64,000 nt of DNA from Streptomyces xiamenensis (GCF_000993785.3 NZ_CP009922.3:5456001-5520000); one strand, 5' to 3'. Shown: positions 51,046 through 60,233, numbered from the stretch's first letter. The notes: generated from the letters alone by a model not told the origin. Numbers and translations: made by a program.

Positions 51046-51450
51046 ATGACCACCAGTGCAGAATCCGTCACCCCCGACCGGCTGACGGCCCTCCTCGACG
51101 ATGAGTCCATTGACATCGTGCACCGCGCGCTGTGGCAGCTGCTGTGGGAGAGCGAGGTGCGGGTGATGGATCTGCTGTCGCTCGAAGTGCCCGACATCGA
51201 CCTCGGCGAGCGCAGCATCAGACCCGAGGCCGCCTCCCGTGCGGCCGCCCTCCCGGACGGCGGTGTTCCGCTGTCCGACCGCGCGCTCACCCTCCTCACG
51301 GCCCTGATCGGGGGGCGCACAGCCGGCCCGCTGTTCGCCGCCGGGCCGCGCGCGCTCACCTGGGACGAGGCCAGCCGCACCGCCGTCGCACAGGGCTACG
51401 CCATTCACGCTTTCCGGATCGGCGGAAAACGCCACCGGCAGGCCGTCTGA
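51046..51450 (+). CDS. Tyrosine-recombinase-like partial domain protein
   Basis: A 134-residue protein resembling the first two thirds of a tyrosine recombinase catalytic domain. ALWQLLWESEVRVMDLLSLEV places Arg39 like the box I arginine of TGLRxSELLxL. GVPLSDRALTLLTALIGG resembles the VPL..ALxLLxxL middle strand. AIHAFRIGG has a box II-like His121-x-x-Arg124. The product then ends, lacking the last His/Trp and the nucleophilic Tyr. It may be an integrase remnant or a retained non-catalytic protein. No attachment-site repeats or phage genes are nearby. The ribosome site is unclear; GTG 51040 is an alternative start. Confidence 0.5.
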   Translation: MTTSAESVTPDRLTALLDDESIDIVHRALWQLLWESEVRVMDLLSLEVPDIDLGERSIRPEAASRAAALPDGGVPLSDRALTLLTALIGGRTAGPLFAAGPRALTWDEASRTAVAQGYAIHAFRIGGKRHRQAV

Positions 51451-51693
51451 CCCCAGCCCGGTCAGGGGCCGGGGCGCCCCGTCGCCCTGCGCCGCCGGAT
51501 CCCGGATGGCGCCGTCGCCGCCCACCGGCCGGACGGCGCCACCCAACACCCTCACCCGGTGACCGCGCCCGCCGCCTTCCCCAACCCACCGCCCTGGGGC
51601 ACCATGTGAGAGTTCGTCCGGTGGGGGCTGCACCGGGCCACGCGGCAGCACCGCCGTATGCCCGGCCGACCCGACACACCGGGAGCCGCACCC

Positions 51694-52452
51694 ATGAACC
51701 CCCTGACCGCACGTACCGCACCCCGATACGCTCTGATCCTCGCCGTCGCCCTCGCCCTGCTGGGCCTCACCCTGGCCCAGACCGGCACCGCCCGGGCCGC
51801 CACGGGCCAGGGCGTCACCCCCTCGGCCGCCGCCACCCGGATCATGCCGCTGGGCGACTCCATCACCGGTTCCCCCGGCTGCTGGCGCGCCCTGCTGTGG
51901 CGTGATCTGGTGGACGGCGGCCACAGCGACATCGACTTCGTCGGCACCCAGGCCCCGCAGGGCTGCGGCTTCCCGCACGACGGCGAACACGAGGGGCACG
52001 GCGGCTATCTCGCCACCGGCATCGCCGACCAGAATCTGCTGCCCGGCTGGCTCGCCGCCACCACCCCCGACGTCGTCCTGATGCACCTGGGGACCAATGA
52101 CGTGTGGAGCGCCCGCCCGACCCCCGTCATCCTCGACGCCTACACCACCCTGGTCCGTCAGATGCGCGAGTCCAACCCCGGCATGCGCGTCCTGGTCGCC
52201 CAGATCCTGCCGATGGCCCCGGCCAACTGCGCGGACTGCGGCTCCCGGGTCACCGAGCTGAACGACGCCATCCCCGGCTGGGCCGCCGGACTGTCCACCG
52301 CCGCGTCCCCCGTCACCGTGGTCGACCAGTGGACCGGCTTCTCCACCGCCACCGACACCACCGACGGCGTCCACCCCAACGACTCCGGCACCCGCAAGAT
52401 CGCCGACCGCTGGTACCCGGCGGTGGTGGCCGCCCTCACCGGGGCCGTCTGA
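51694..52452 (+). CDS. Secreted SGNH hydrolase (CE3 acetylxylan esterase-like)
   Basis: A 252-residue secreted esterase. The signal peptide spans about residues 1-36 (ending ARA-A). Catalytic Ser56 lies in PLGDSITGS, GTND gives the oxyanion Asn, and Asp224/His227 lie in DGVHPND. LWRDLVDGGHSDIDFVGTQ, GGYLATGI and the short length fit carbohydrate esterase family 3, which removes acetyl groups from xylan; a general lipase/esterase is the alternative. GGGAG precedes the ATG. In the 243-bp upstream gap no convincing promoter or operator was found. Confidence 0.85.
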   Translation: MNPLTARTAPRYALILAVALALLGLTLAQTGTARAATGQGVTPSAAATRIMPLGDSITGSPGCWRALLWRDLVDGGHSDIDFVGTQAPQGCGFPHDGEHEGHGGYLATGIADQNLLPGWLAATTPDVVLMHLGTNDVWSARPTPVILDAYTTLVRQMRESNPGMRVLVAQILPMAPANCADCGSRVTELNDAIPGWAAGLSTAASPVTVVDQWTGFSTATDTTDGVHPNDSGTRKIADRWYPAVVAALTGAV

Positions 52453-52490
52453 CGCGTCATTCCCACGGACGAGTGGACACAAGGCGCAAA

Positions 52491-52522
52491 GCCACTCATA
52501 AGTGGCACCCGATGGATAGGTT
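52491..52522 (+). promoter_or_regulatory. Candidate DyP promoter with overlapping inverted repeat
   Basis: TAGGTT at 52517-52522 is a plausible -10 box. The -35 region overlaps a perfect inverted repeat GCCACT-CATA-AGTGGC (52491-52506), a likely operator. It lies about 60 bp before the peroxidase start. Confidence 0.35.
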
Positions 52523-52582
52523 CGCTGGCGCACCCCCGGAACCCCCTCCGACGCGTCGCACCCGTCCACCACCGGAGAGCCG

Positions 52583-54487
52583 ATGGTCCACTCGTCCACC
52601 CGCCCCGCCGGCCGCCCCGGCACGGCGGACATCCCCGAACAGAGCACCTCCGAGCAGCCCCAGCTGCCGCTGCGGCAGTCCACCGAGATCCAGGGCGATG
52701 TGATCGCCGGCTTCAAGAAGGACCATGTCCAGCTGATCTTCGCCAAGTTCAAGGACCGGCGGCGCGCCAGGACCTGGCTGCGCAGACTCAGCGGGCGCGT
52801 CGCCACCACCAAGGACGTCGCCGCGTTCAACACCTCCTTCAGCCGGGCCCGGCGGTACGCGGCCGGAGAGGACCCGGTGGACCTCGCCGCCGTGTGGCGC
52901 GGCGTGGCCTTCACCTACCAGGGGCTCACCGAACTGCTCGACGGTGCCCCGCTGACGGACATCCCGAAGGGCAGCACCCAGGAGGCGTTCGCCCAGGGAC
53001 CGGCCCGGCGCAAGGAGATCATCGGCGACATCGAGGACAGCGACCCGGCGCAGTGGCTGTTCGGTGGCGAGGAGCAGCACGCCATCCACCTCGTGCTCAC
53101 CCTCGCCGCCGACCGGCACACCGACCTCCAGGCCGCCCTGGAGGAGGAGCGGGCCTGGATGGCGGCCCAGCACGTGGCCATCGTCTTCGAGCAGGAGGGC
53201 AACACCCTCAAGGAGGGGCTGCGCGGCCACGAGCACTTCGGCTTCAAGGACGGCATCAGCCAGCCCGGCGTACGGGACTTCGACGAGGAGGACCCCGGAC
53301 GCCCCGACTACCACCGCACCAAGCCGGGCACCCGCCTGATCACCCCCGGTGAGTTCGTTGTCGGGATGGCCCCGGACCACCGCTACCCGGCGGGGCTGCC
53401 CCGCTGGATGCGCAACGGATCCTTCCAGGTGGTGCGCCGCCTCGCCCAGGACGTGCCCGGCTGGTGGGGGCAGATCGAGGAGAACCTGAAAGTCCTCCAG
53501 GAAGCGGGCGCGGCCCCGGAGGAGGCCACCAAGGAGTGGGTCGCCGCCCGCCTGGTGGGCCGCTGGCCCTCGGGGGCGCCCGTCGCCAAGTGCCCCGACG
53601 CGGATGTCGCCGCCCCGCCGTGCGCGGACAGCGACAACGACATCAGCTTCGCGGACGACCTGGACGGGCGCACCACCCCGCTCTTCTCCCACCTGCGCAA
53701 GACCAACCCGCGCGACGGACTGCTGCCGCGCCGCGACTCGCCGACCGTCGTGGAGGAGGACGGCATGCTGGACGGGCGCCGGCTGATGCGCCGCAGCATC
53801 CCCTACGGTCGTCCCTACGACCCGCAGGGCACCCCCGGCCAGCGCGCGGACGCCCCGCGCGGCCTGGTCTTCATCTGCTACCAGTCGGACATCGCGGCCC
53901 AGTTCGAGTTCGTCCAGTCGACCTGGGTGAATGCCGACAACTTCCCCGAGCGCCGTGACGCGGTGGGCCGCGACCCGCTCATCGGCCGGGACACCGATGT
54001 CTCCTTCCCGGCGAGTTCGGACACCACGACGACCTGCCCGTTGCGCTTCGAGCGGTTCGTGCGCACCGAGGGCGCCGTGTACGCCTTCACCCCCTCGCTG
54101 ACCGCGCTGCGCGAACTGGCGGAGGGCCGGGTCCCGGTCGGCGGCGACCCGCCCAGCGACCAGGTGGTGCCCGGCGACACCGCACTGCGCCGCCTGGAGG
54201 TGATCAGCGCCTACAAGGCCCGCTTCCGGCTGGAGGGCAACAACTACGTCATCCGCGACGAGAACGAGGACCGGCTGTGGACCTCGGACAACACCAACCC
54301 GGCGGTGGCCGGCGGCACCTTCACCGAGGACGGTGACCTGGTGCTCAACGGTCCCCGGGGCGAAGTCGTGTGGAGTCTGGGCACCGGCGGCCATCCGGGC
54401 GCCACCCTGGTCGTCGGCGTGGACGGCGATGTCTCCATCAGGACGGCGGAGGGCGAGACCGTCTGGCACAGCGACACCGCGCACTGA
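52583..54487 (+). CDS. DyP-type peroxidase with C-terminal bulb-lectin domain
   Basis: A 634-residue fusion. Residues about 30-525 are a large-class dye-decolourising peroxidase: GFKDGIS carries the distal Asp223, NGSFQVVRRL and FSHLRKTNPRDG carry the proximal heme ligand His370, and RRSIPYGRPYD the heme-pocket Arg. Residues about 545-634 form a B-lectin-like beta-prism: FRLEGNNYVIRDENEDRLW, then EDGDLVLNG...VVWSLGTGG and DGDVSIRTAEGETVWHSDT show the three-fold repeat of mannose-binding bulb lectins, though the QxDxNxVxY sites are partly degenerate. No Sec or Tat signal is visible. It oxidises dyes, phenols or lignin-like substrates with H2O2; the lectin may target a glycan. Confidence 0.88.
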   Translation: MVHSSTRPAGRPGTADIPEQSTSEQPQLPLRQSTEIQGDVIAGFKKDHVQLIFAKFKDRRRARTWLRRLSGRVATTKDVAAFNTSFSRARRYAAGEDPVDLAAVWRGVAFTYQGLTELLDGAPLTDIPKGSTQEAFAQGPARRKEIIGDIEDSDPAQWLFGGEEQHAIHLVLTLAADRHTDLQAALEEERAWMAAQHVAIVFEQEGNTLKEGLRGHEHFGFKDGISQPGVRDFDEEDPGRPDYHRTKPGTRLITPGEFVVGMAPDHRYPAGLPRWMRNGSFQVVRRLAQDVPGWWGQIEENLKVLQEAGAAPEEATKEWVAARLVGRWPSGAPVAKCPDADVAAPPCADSDNDISFADDLDGRTTPLFSHLRKTNPRDGLLPRRDSPTVVEEDGMLDGRRLMRRSIPYGRPYDPQGTPGQRADAPRGLVFICYQSDIAAQFEFVQSTWVNADNFPERRDAVGRDPLIGRDTDVSFPASSDTTTTCPLRFERFVRTEGAVYAFTPSLTALRELAEGRVPVGGDPPSDQVVPGDTALRRLEVISAYKARFRLEGNNYVIRDENEDRLWTSDNTNPAVAGGTFTEDGDLVLNGPRGEVVWSLGTGGHPGATLVVGVDGDVSIRTAEGETVWHSDTAH

Positions 54488-54512
54488 GCCGGAGCCCGCA
54501 CCCCGGGAGGCC

Positions 54513-54552
54513 CCGGGCCCGTGCCGTGGGCGCACCCACGGCACGGGCCCGG
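54513..54552. terminator. Bidirectional terminator between DyP and debranching-enzyme genes
   Basis: Perfect 18-bp inverted repeat (54513-54530, 54535-54552) with a CGCA loop between convergent stop codons at 54487 and 54569. Confidence 0.85.
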
Positions 54553-54568
54553 CCCGTACCCGGCCGAC

Positions 54569-56671
54569 TCAGCCGCGCCGTACCCGGATGCCGCCCGGTG
54601 CCCGCACCTCGGTCGTGCCGTCGGCGGCCACCGAGATCTCCAGAGGTTCGCCCGCGACCCGCAGCCCGGCCGCCCGCAGCGGCCGGAACCGCTCACCGAC
54701 CCGCGGCGCCACCGTCAGCGTGCCGCCCGGTACGTCCGCCGTCAGGCCGAGCACCGAGGACAGCACCTGGACGGAGGAGGCCGCCGCCCACGCCTGCGGC
54801 CGGCAGGACGCGGGGTAGGGGAGTGGACGCGCGCTCACCTCGCTGCCCCAGCCCGCGAACAGCTCCGGAAGCCGACCGTCGAAGGCGTCCGCCGCCCGCA
54901 CCAGACCGGCCGCCAGCGCCCCGGCCTGCTCGGGGAAGCCGGCCCGGGTCAGCCCGTGCACGGCGATCGCCGTGTCGTGCGGCCACACCGAACCCACGTG
55001 ATAACCCAGCGGGTTGAAGCCGCCCATCCGCGAGCTGTAGGTCCGCAGCCCGAACCCGGAGTCCAGCTCGGCGCCGCCCAGCCGGGCCGCCAGCAGCGCG
55101 CTCTCCTCCCGGTCCAGCAGGCCGGTGCCCAGCAGATGCCCGAACTGCGAGGTCACCGAGTCCACCGGCCGCTTCTCCCCGTCCAGGGCGATCGCCGGGT
55201 AGGCGCCCCGCGCGTCCCGCACCCAGAACCGCTCCCGGAAGCGTGTCTTCAGCCGCTCCGCCCACTCCTCCCAGCGGTCCGCTCCCGGCCGGCCGAAGGC
55301 GCGCAGCAGCGCCGCGCCGCCGATGGCCGCCTCGTACGCGTACGCCTGCACCTCGCTGAGCGCGATCGGCGCCTTCGCCTGCCGCCCGTCGCGGAAGCGG
55401 ATGGAGTCCCCGGAGTCCTTCCAGCCCTGGTTGGCCAGGCCCTGTCCGGTCTCGTCGATGTACTCCAGGAAGCCGTCGCCGTCCGCGTCGCCGTGGTCGC
55501 TCATCCAGGCCAGCGCCGACTCGGCGTGCGGCAGCAGCGCCGCCACCTCTTCTTCGGCCAGGCCCCAGCGCCAGGCGTCGTGCAGCACCGTCACCCACAG
55601 CGGGGTGGCGTCCACCGTGCCGTAGTAGAGCGGCGGCAGCACCACGCCCTCGTGGGGGATGGTGAGCGCCTCGCGCCGCACCTCGTGCAGGATCTTGCCC
55701 GGCTGCTCCTGCGAGGAGGCGACGGTGGCGGTGCCCTGCCGGCGGGCCAGCGTCCGCAGCGTACCGGCGGCCAGCTCGGTGCCCAGCGGCAGCAGCATCC
55801 GCGCCGACAGCAGCGAGTCCCGCCCGAAGAGGGTGGCGAACCAGGGCGCGCCCGCGGCCAGGAACACATCCTCCGGTGCCTGCGGATCGCTCAGCAGCAG
55901 CCGCTGGAGATCCGCGTGCGACTGGGTCACCCACGCGTCCAGTGCCCGGTCCGCGCTGCGCACCTGGGGGGCCGCCCACGGCGCGGTGCCCGGGGCCGGT
56001 GCCGTGAACGGCTGCGGGGTGGTGTCCGAGGCCCGGCACACCAGCTCGGCGTCCCAGCGTTCGCCGGGGGCCAGCGCCACCTCGTAGCGCAGCACGCCCT
56101 CGGCGGAGATCGCGTCCGGCGCGGGCGAGGCGGTGAGGGTCACGGTCAGCGTGTCCTCCTCCCACACCAGGGACCGGCCCTCGACGCGGGGCGGTACGGG
56201 GGTGGTCACGTCGCCGGACTTGACCCGGTCCATCGGGGCCAGGTCGGTGCCCGTGGTGATCAGCACCCGCACCAGGGCGGGCCGGGAGCCGTGGTTGGCG
56301 ATCTCGAAGGCCTCGGTCAGCTCACCGGGGGCCAGGGAGCGCAGCCGTTCCAGGGTGACCGCCGGGTCGGCCGTGGACTGGGCCACGCCGCGCAGCACGG
56401 ACCGGAACCGCGCGGTGTCCGCGCCCTCGGGGCCACCGCCGACCGGGGCCAGCGGCACCCCCTGGACGGCGACCTCCAGGCGGGCCAGCGCGCGGCGGTC
56501 GCTGTGGTAGAAGCCGTCCACCCCGCGCCGCAGTTGTCCGTCGGGGCGGGAGACGGCGAAGCTCGGCGCGTACAGCGTGACGCAGGCGTCGTGCAGGAAG
56601 GGCTGCATGCCCGCCGCCGCCGCTGGATCGGCCTGCGGCTCGTTCGTTATCGCCGAGGACTTGACACTCAT
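54569..56671 (-). CDS. Amylo-alpha-1,6-glucosidase / glycogen debranching-type protein
   Basis: A 700-residue cytoplasmic glycosidase-like protein. Residues about 20-220 form the GDE_N_bis beta-sandwich (VTLYAPSFAVSRPDGQ, GVDGFYHSDRRALARLEV). The rest is an alpha/alpha-toroid with PWFATLFGRDSLL, QGWKDSGDSIRF and GSVWPHDTAIAVHG, as in actinomycete debranching-type GH63/GH15-like proteins. It may trim imported branched alpha-glucans or other oligosaccharides. Start ATG 56671; the ribosome site is weak. It is divergent from a LacI-ABC operon and shares its operators, so substrate is probably delivered by that transporter. Confidence 0.82.
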   Translation of the reverse strand: MSVKSSAITNEPQADPAAAAGMQPFLHDACVTLYAPSFAVSRPDGQLRRGVDGFYHSDRRALARLEVAVQGVPLAPVGGGPEGADTARFRSVLRGVAQSTADPAVTLERLRSLAPGELTEAFEIANHGSRPALVRVLITTGTDLAPMDRVKSGDVTTPVPPRVEGRSLVWEEDTLTVTLTASPAPDAISAEGVLRYEVALAPGERWDAELVCRASDTTPQPFTAPAPGTAPWAAPQVRSADRALDAWVTQSHADLQRLLLSDPQAPEDVFLAAGAPWFATLFGRDSLLSARMLLPLGTELAAGTLRTLARRQGTATVASSQEQPGKILHEVRREALTIPHEGVVLPPLYYGTVDATPLWVTVLHDAWRWGLAEEEVAALLPHAESALAWMSDHGDADGDGFLEYIDETGQGLANQGWKDSGDSIRFRDGRQAKAPIALSEVQAYAYEAAIGGAALLRAFGRPGADRWEEWAERLKTRFRERFWVRDARGAYPAIALDGEKRPVDSVTSQFGHLLGTGLLDREESALLAARLGGAELDSGFGLRTYSSRMGGFNPLGYHVGSVWPHDTAIAVHGLTRAGFPEQAGALAAGLVRAADAFDGRLPELFAGWGSEVSARPLPYPASCRPQAWAAASSVQVLSSVLGLTADVPGGTLTVAPRVGERFRPLRAAGLRVAGEPLEISVAADGTTEVRAPGGIRVRRG

Positions 56672-56698
56672 GAGCGCGGATACCAATCTTCTGAGTCA

Positions 56699-56762
56699 TT
56701 GGAGCGTTCCAAGAAATGTAGATGCAGTTCACCGCTGCGGCAATCCGTCTGGATCGCTCCAA
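56699..56762. promoter_or_regulatory. Divergent promoter region with two LacI operators
   Basis: Leftward promoter for the debranching gene: TTGCCG (56743-56738), 17-bp spacer, TACATT (56720-56715). Operator 1, TTGGAGCGTTCCAA (56699-56712), sits at its transcription start. Operator 2, CTGGATCGCTCCAA (56749-56762), sits just upstream of its -35 and 31 bp before the LacI start. Centres are 50 bp apart. Both have the TGGAnCGnTCCA form. Confidence 0.65.
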
Positions 56763-56792
56763 TCCCACAGGCTCGGTGATCAGGAGGCAGCG

Positions 56793-57848
56793 ATGGCGCG
56801 TACGCCCAGCCGGACGGCAGGCAAGGCGGGAGGTGTGACGCTCGCCATGGTCGCCCGCCGGGCCGGAGTTTCCCCGCAGACCGTGTCCAACGCGATCAAC
56901 GCCCCCGAACTGCTGCGGCCCGAGACACTGGAGCGGGTACGGCAGGCCATCGACGTCATGGGCTACCGCCCGCACCGCGCGGCCCAGACGCTGCGCACCC
57001 GCTCCAGCCGGCTGATCGGTTACGGCGTGCAGTCGGTGGAGGTGGACCGTTCCACCCCGGTCATGGACCGCTTCCTGCACGCGCTGACCCAGACCGCCGA
57101 GGCGGCCGGCCACCGGATCCTGCTGTTCGCGGTGCCGGCCGGATCCCGGCTGCTGACCCCGTACCAGGAGCTGGTGGACGACTACAGCGTCGACGGCTTC
57201 GTGCTCAGTGACACCACCCGGGGCGACCGCCGTCAGGCCTGGCTGGAGAAGCACGACATCCCCTTCGCCGCGTTCGGGCGGATGTGGTCCGAGCGGCAGA
57301 TCGGCGACTGGGTGGACGTCGACGGCACCACAGGCGTCGAGCGGGCCGTGGACCACCTGGCGGAGCTGGGCCACCGCAAGATCGCCTTCCTGGGCTGGCC
57401 GCGCGGCTCGGGCGCCGGCGATGACCGCGCCGCCGGCTGGAAGGCCGCGATGAGCCGGCACCGGCTGCCGGTGCGCGGGCTGCGCGCCGAGAGCATCGAC
57501 GACGTGGACGCCGCCAGGACCGTCGCCCTGCGGCTGCTGGACACGGGTGTGAGCGCCATCGTCGCCGTCTCCGACACCCTGGCCCTGGGCTGCTACCGGG
57601 CGCTGCGCGACCGCGGCCTGACCCCCGGCGACGAGGTCTCGGTGACCGGCTTCGACGACTCCCCGGCCGCCGCCCACGTGGCCCCCGGGCTGACCTCCCT
57701 GACCCAGCCGATGGACGTGGTCGGCGCCGAGTGCGTCCGTCTGCTGCTGGCCCGGATCGCCGACCCCGACCGGGAGCCCGAGCACATCCTGCTCGAACCC
57801 GAGCTGGTGATTCGCGAGTCCACCGCCCCACCCCGGTCACCCATGTGA
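56793..57848 (+). CDS. LacI-family transcriptional regulator
   Basis: A 351-residue LacI/GalR regulator: HTH residues about 15-65 (VTLAMVARRAGVSPQTVSNAINAP), hinge, then sensor domain with VDGFVLSDTT, DVDGTTGVERAVDHLAELGHRKIAFLG and VTGFDDSPAAAHVAPGLTSL. AGGAGG lies five bases before ATG 56793. It is first in an operon with a binding protein and two permeases and divergent from the debranching enzyme; two operators between them suggest it controls both sides. Probable inducer: the transported oligosaccharide. Confidence 0.93.
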   Translation: MARTPSRTAGKAGGVTLAMVARRAGVSPQTVSNAINAPELLRPETLERVRQAIDVMGYRPHRAAQTLRTRSSRLIGYGVQSVEVDRSTPVMDRFLHALTQTAEAAGHRILLFAVPAGSRLLTPYQELVDDYSVDGFVLSDTTRGDRRQAWLEKHDIPFAAFGRMWSERQIGDWVDVDGTTGVERAVDHLAELGHRKIAFLGWPRGSGAGDDRAAGWKAAMSRHRLPVRGLRAESIDDVDAARTVALRLLDTGVSAIVAVSDTLALGCYRALRDRGLTPGDEVSVTGFDDSPAAAHVAPGLTSLTQPMDVVGAECVRLLLARIADPDREPEHILLEPELVIRESTAPPRSPM

Positions 57849-57936
57849 CATATCCGATACCTTTCGCCGCATTCTGACCAAATCCGACTCATCTGACGTT
57901 TCATACGATCGAGCTGCACCCTCAATGGAGAGACCC

Positions 57937-59184
57937 ATGGCCACACGACGCACCACCTGGCTCGCCCTCACCTCGGGCATAGCCCTGCTCGCCACCGCGG
58001 GCTGCTCCTCCAGCTTCGGCGGGGACGGCGAGACCGAGCAGAAGACCGGTGGCAAGCAGGAGCTGACCGTCCTCATCGGCACCTCGGGCGACGCCGAGAC
58101 GGCCGCCGTCAAGGCCGCCGCCACCGCCTACGAGGCGGCCTCCGGGAACACGGTCGACGTCCAGGTCGCCCAGGACCTCAACCAGCAGCTCGGTCAGGCC
58201 TTCGCCGGGAACAACCCGCCGGATGTCTTCTACGTCGAGACGCACCAGTTCGCCAACTACGCCTCCGGCGGTTCGCTGTACGCCTACGGCGACCGGATCA
58301 GTGACGTCGAGGACTTCTCCGCCTCCCTGCGCCAGTCCTTCACCTACGAGGACCAGCTGGTGTGCGTCCCCAAGGACACCTCCTCGCTCGGCCTGATCGT
58401 CAACGACGACCTGTGGGCCGCCGCCGGCCTCACCGAGGACGACTACCCGCGCGACTGGGAGGACCTGGAGCGCGTCGCCGGCGAGCTGACCACCGGATCC
58501 GTCACCGGCCTGGTCACCAGCAACGAGTACCAGCGGCTCGGCGCCTTCATGAAGCAGGCCGGCGGCTGGATCACCGACCCCGCCCAGGGCGAGATGACCG
58601 CCGACAGCCCCGAGAACCTCCAGGCCCTCACCTTCGTCCAGGACATGCTCAAGGACGGCACCTGGAAGTTCCACCAGGACGTCGACGCGGGCTGGGCCGG
58701 CGAGGCATTCGGCAAGGGCGACGCCGCCATGACCATCGAGGGCAGCTGGCTGGCCGGCGCGATGGAGAACGACTTCCCCGACATCGAGTACACCGTCCTG
58801 CCGCTGCCCGAGGGCCCGGCCGGCGCGGGCACCCTCGCCTTCACCAACTGCTGGGGCGTCGCCGAGAAGAGCGCCCACCGGGACGCCGCCGTCGAGCTGG
58901 TCGAGTTCCTCACCCAGCCCGAGCAGCAGATCGCCATGGGTGACGCCTTCGGCGCCGTGCCCTCCCGCGAGTCCGCCGCCGCCGACTACCTGGACGCCCA
59001 CCCCGGCATCGACGCCTGGGGCGCCACCGGGGACCACGTCCAGGGCCCCGTGACCGTGGGCGGCTTCGACCGCGTCCTGTCCCAGTTCAACACCGACCTG
59101 GAATCCCTGCGGACCGCCGACCCGGCCAAGATCCTCGCGGATCTGCAGAGCTACGGTGAGGCGGCCCTGGGAGCGGGCAACTGA
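57937..59184 (+). CDS. Sugar-binding lipoprotein of ABC importer
   Basis: A 415-residue family 1 solute-binding protein. The signal peptide ends at TAGC with lipid-carrying Cys23. Motifs: VLIGTSGDAETAAVKAAATAYEAA, SLGLIVNDDLWAAAGLTEDDYP, GDAAMTIEGSWLAG. ATG 57937 is preferred over 57925 because GGAGAG lies five bases upstream. The 88-bp gap from the LacI gene has a TACGAT (57904-57909) that could be a separate -10 box. It feeds the two permeases that follow at once. Confidence 0.92.
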   Translation: MATRRTTWLALTSGIALLATAGCSSSFGGDGETEQKTGGKQELTVLIGTSGDAETAAVKAAATAYEAASGNTVDVQVAQDLNQQLGQAFAGNNPPDVFYVETHQFANYASGGSLYAYGDRISDVEDFSASLRQSFTYEDQLVCVPKDTSSLGLIVNDDLWAAAGLTEDDYPRDWEDLERVAGELTTGSVTGLVTSNEYQRLGAFMKQAGGWITDPAQGEMTADSPENLQALTFVQDMLKDGTWKFHQDVDAGWAGEAFGKGDAAMTIEGSWLAGAMENDFPDIEYTVLPLPEGPAGAGTLAFTNCWGVAEKSAHRDAAVELVEFLTQPEQQIAMGDAFGAVPSRESAAADYLDAHPGIDAWGATGDHVQGPVTVGGFDRVLSQFNTDLESLRTADPAKILADLQSYGEAALGAGN

Positions 59185-60233
59185 TGCACAAGCCCGCACT
59201 GCGCGGTCGGCAGGGGCCGTGGGGCTGGCTGTTCGTCAGCCCCGCGGTCCTCGTCCTCGGCCTGTTCCTCGCGCTGCCCATCGTGATGGCGCTGTGGGTC
59301 AGCCTGCTGGACTGGAACGGCCAGTCCAACCCCTTCACCGGGGGACAGGCCACCTTCGTCGGCCTGGACAACTACCGCGATCTGCTCACCCAGGACGGCC
59401 TGGACCGCACGCTGTTCGCCACATCGCTGCGCAACAACGCCTACTACGTCCTGCTGTTCGTCCCGCTGTCGACCGGTCTGGGTCTCACCCTGGCCATGAT
59501 TGTCAACCAGCGGATGCTGCGCGGCCGTTCCCTGCTGCGCACCACCTTCTACTTCCCCTCGGTGACCAGCACCATCGCGGTCTCCACGATCTTCCTCTTC
59601 CTCTTCCAGGGCAGCGGCGCCGTCAACAGCCTGCTCTCCTGGATCGGGATCAAGGGCCCCAACTGGTTCGCCGACCCGCGCGGCGTGGTGTGGGTGACCC
59701 TGGGCAACCTCGGCCTGGTCGACCCCGAGCAACCCTCCGGGCTGCTCGCCGACCACAGCTTCATGGGCCTGTCCTGGTTCGAGTGGCTTTCTGGACCCTC
59801 GGTGGCGATGTCCACGATGATCCTGCTCGCCACCTGGACCACCTCGGGCACCTTCATGCTGATCTTCCTGGCCGCGCTCCAGGACATCCCCCGCGAACTG
59901 GAGGAAGCGGCCGCCCTGGACGGCGTCAACCGCCGCCAGCTGCTGCGCCACGTCACCCTGCCCGCGCTGCGCCCGGTGCTGTTCCTGGTGCTCACCCTCG
60001 CCCTGATCGGCAGCTGGCAGGTCTTCGACATGGTGTACGTGATGGGGCAGGGCGCCCCGGGCAACACCACCCTCACCCCGGCGTTCATGTCCTACCAGTC
60101 GGCGTTCAAGAACGCCGACTACGGTCAGGGCGCGGCCATCGCCTTCATCCTCTTCGCGATCATCCTCGTGCTCACCGGCGCCCAACGCTGGCTGCTGCGC
60201 GAACGCGGCCCACGCCAAGGGAGGCGGCGATGA
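59184..60233 (+). CDS. Carbohydrate ABC transporter permease (MalF-like)
   Basis: A 349-residue CUT1 permease with about six to seven helices, GWLFVSPAVLVLGLFLALPIVMA as first helix and the EAA loop LEEAAALDGVNRRQLLRHVTLP. Its ATG shares one base with the binding-protein stop (TGATG). An unusually long periplasmic loop lies between about residues 150 and 200. Confidence 0.92.
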   Translation: MHKPALRGRQGPWGWLFVSPAVLVLGLFLALPIVMALWVSLLDWNGQSNPFTGGQATFVGLDNYRDLLTQDGLDRTLFATSLRNNAYYVLLFVPLSTGLGLTLAMIVNQRMLRGRSLLRTTFYFPSVTSTIAVSTIFLFLFQGSGAVNSLLSWIGIKGPNWFADPRGVVWVTLGNLGLVDPEQPSGLLADHSFMGLSWFEWLSGPSVAMSTMILLATWTTSGTFMLIFLAALQDIPRELEEAAALDGVNRRQLLRHVTLPALRPVLFLVLTLALIGSWQVFDMVYVMGQGAPGNTTLTPAFMSYQSAFKNADYGQGAAIAFILFAIILVLTGAQRWLLRERGPRQGRRR

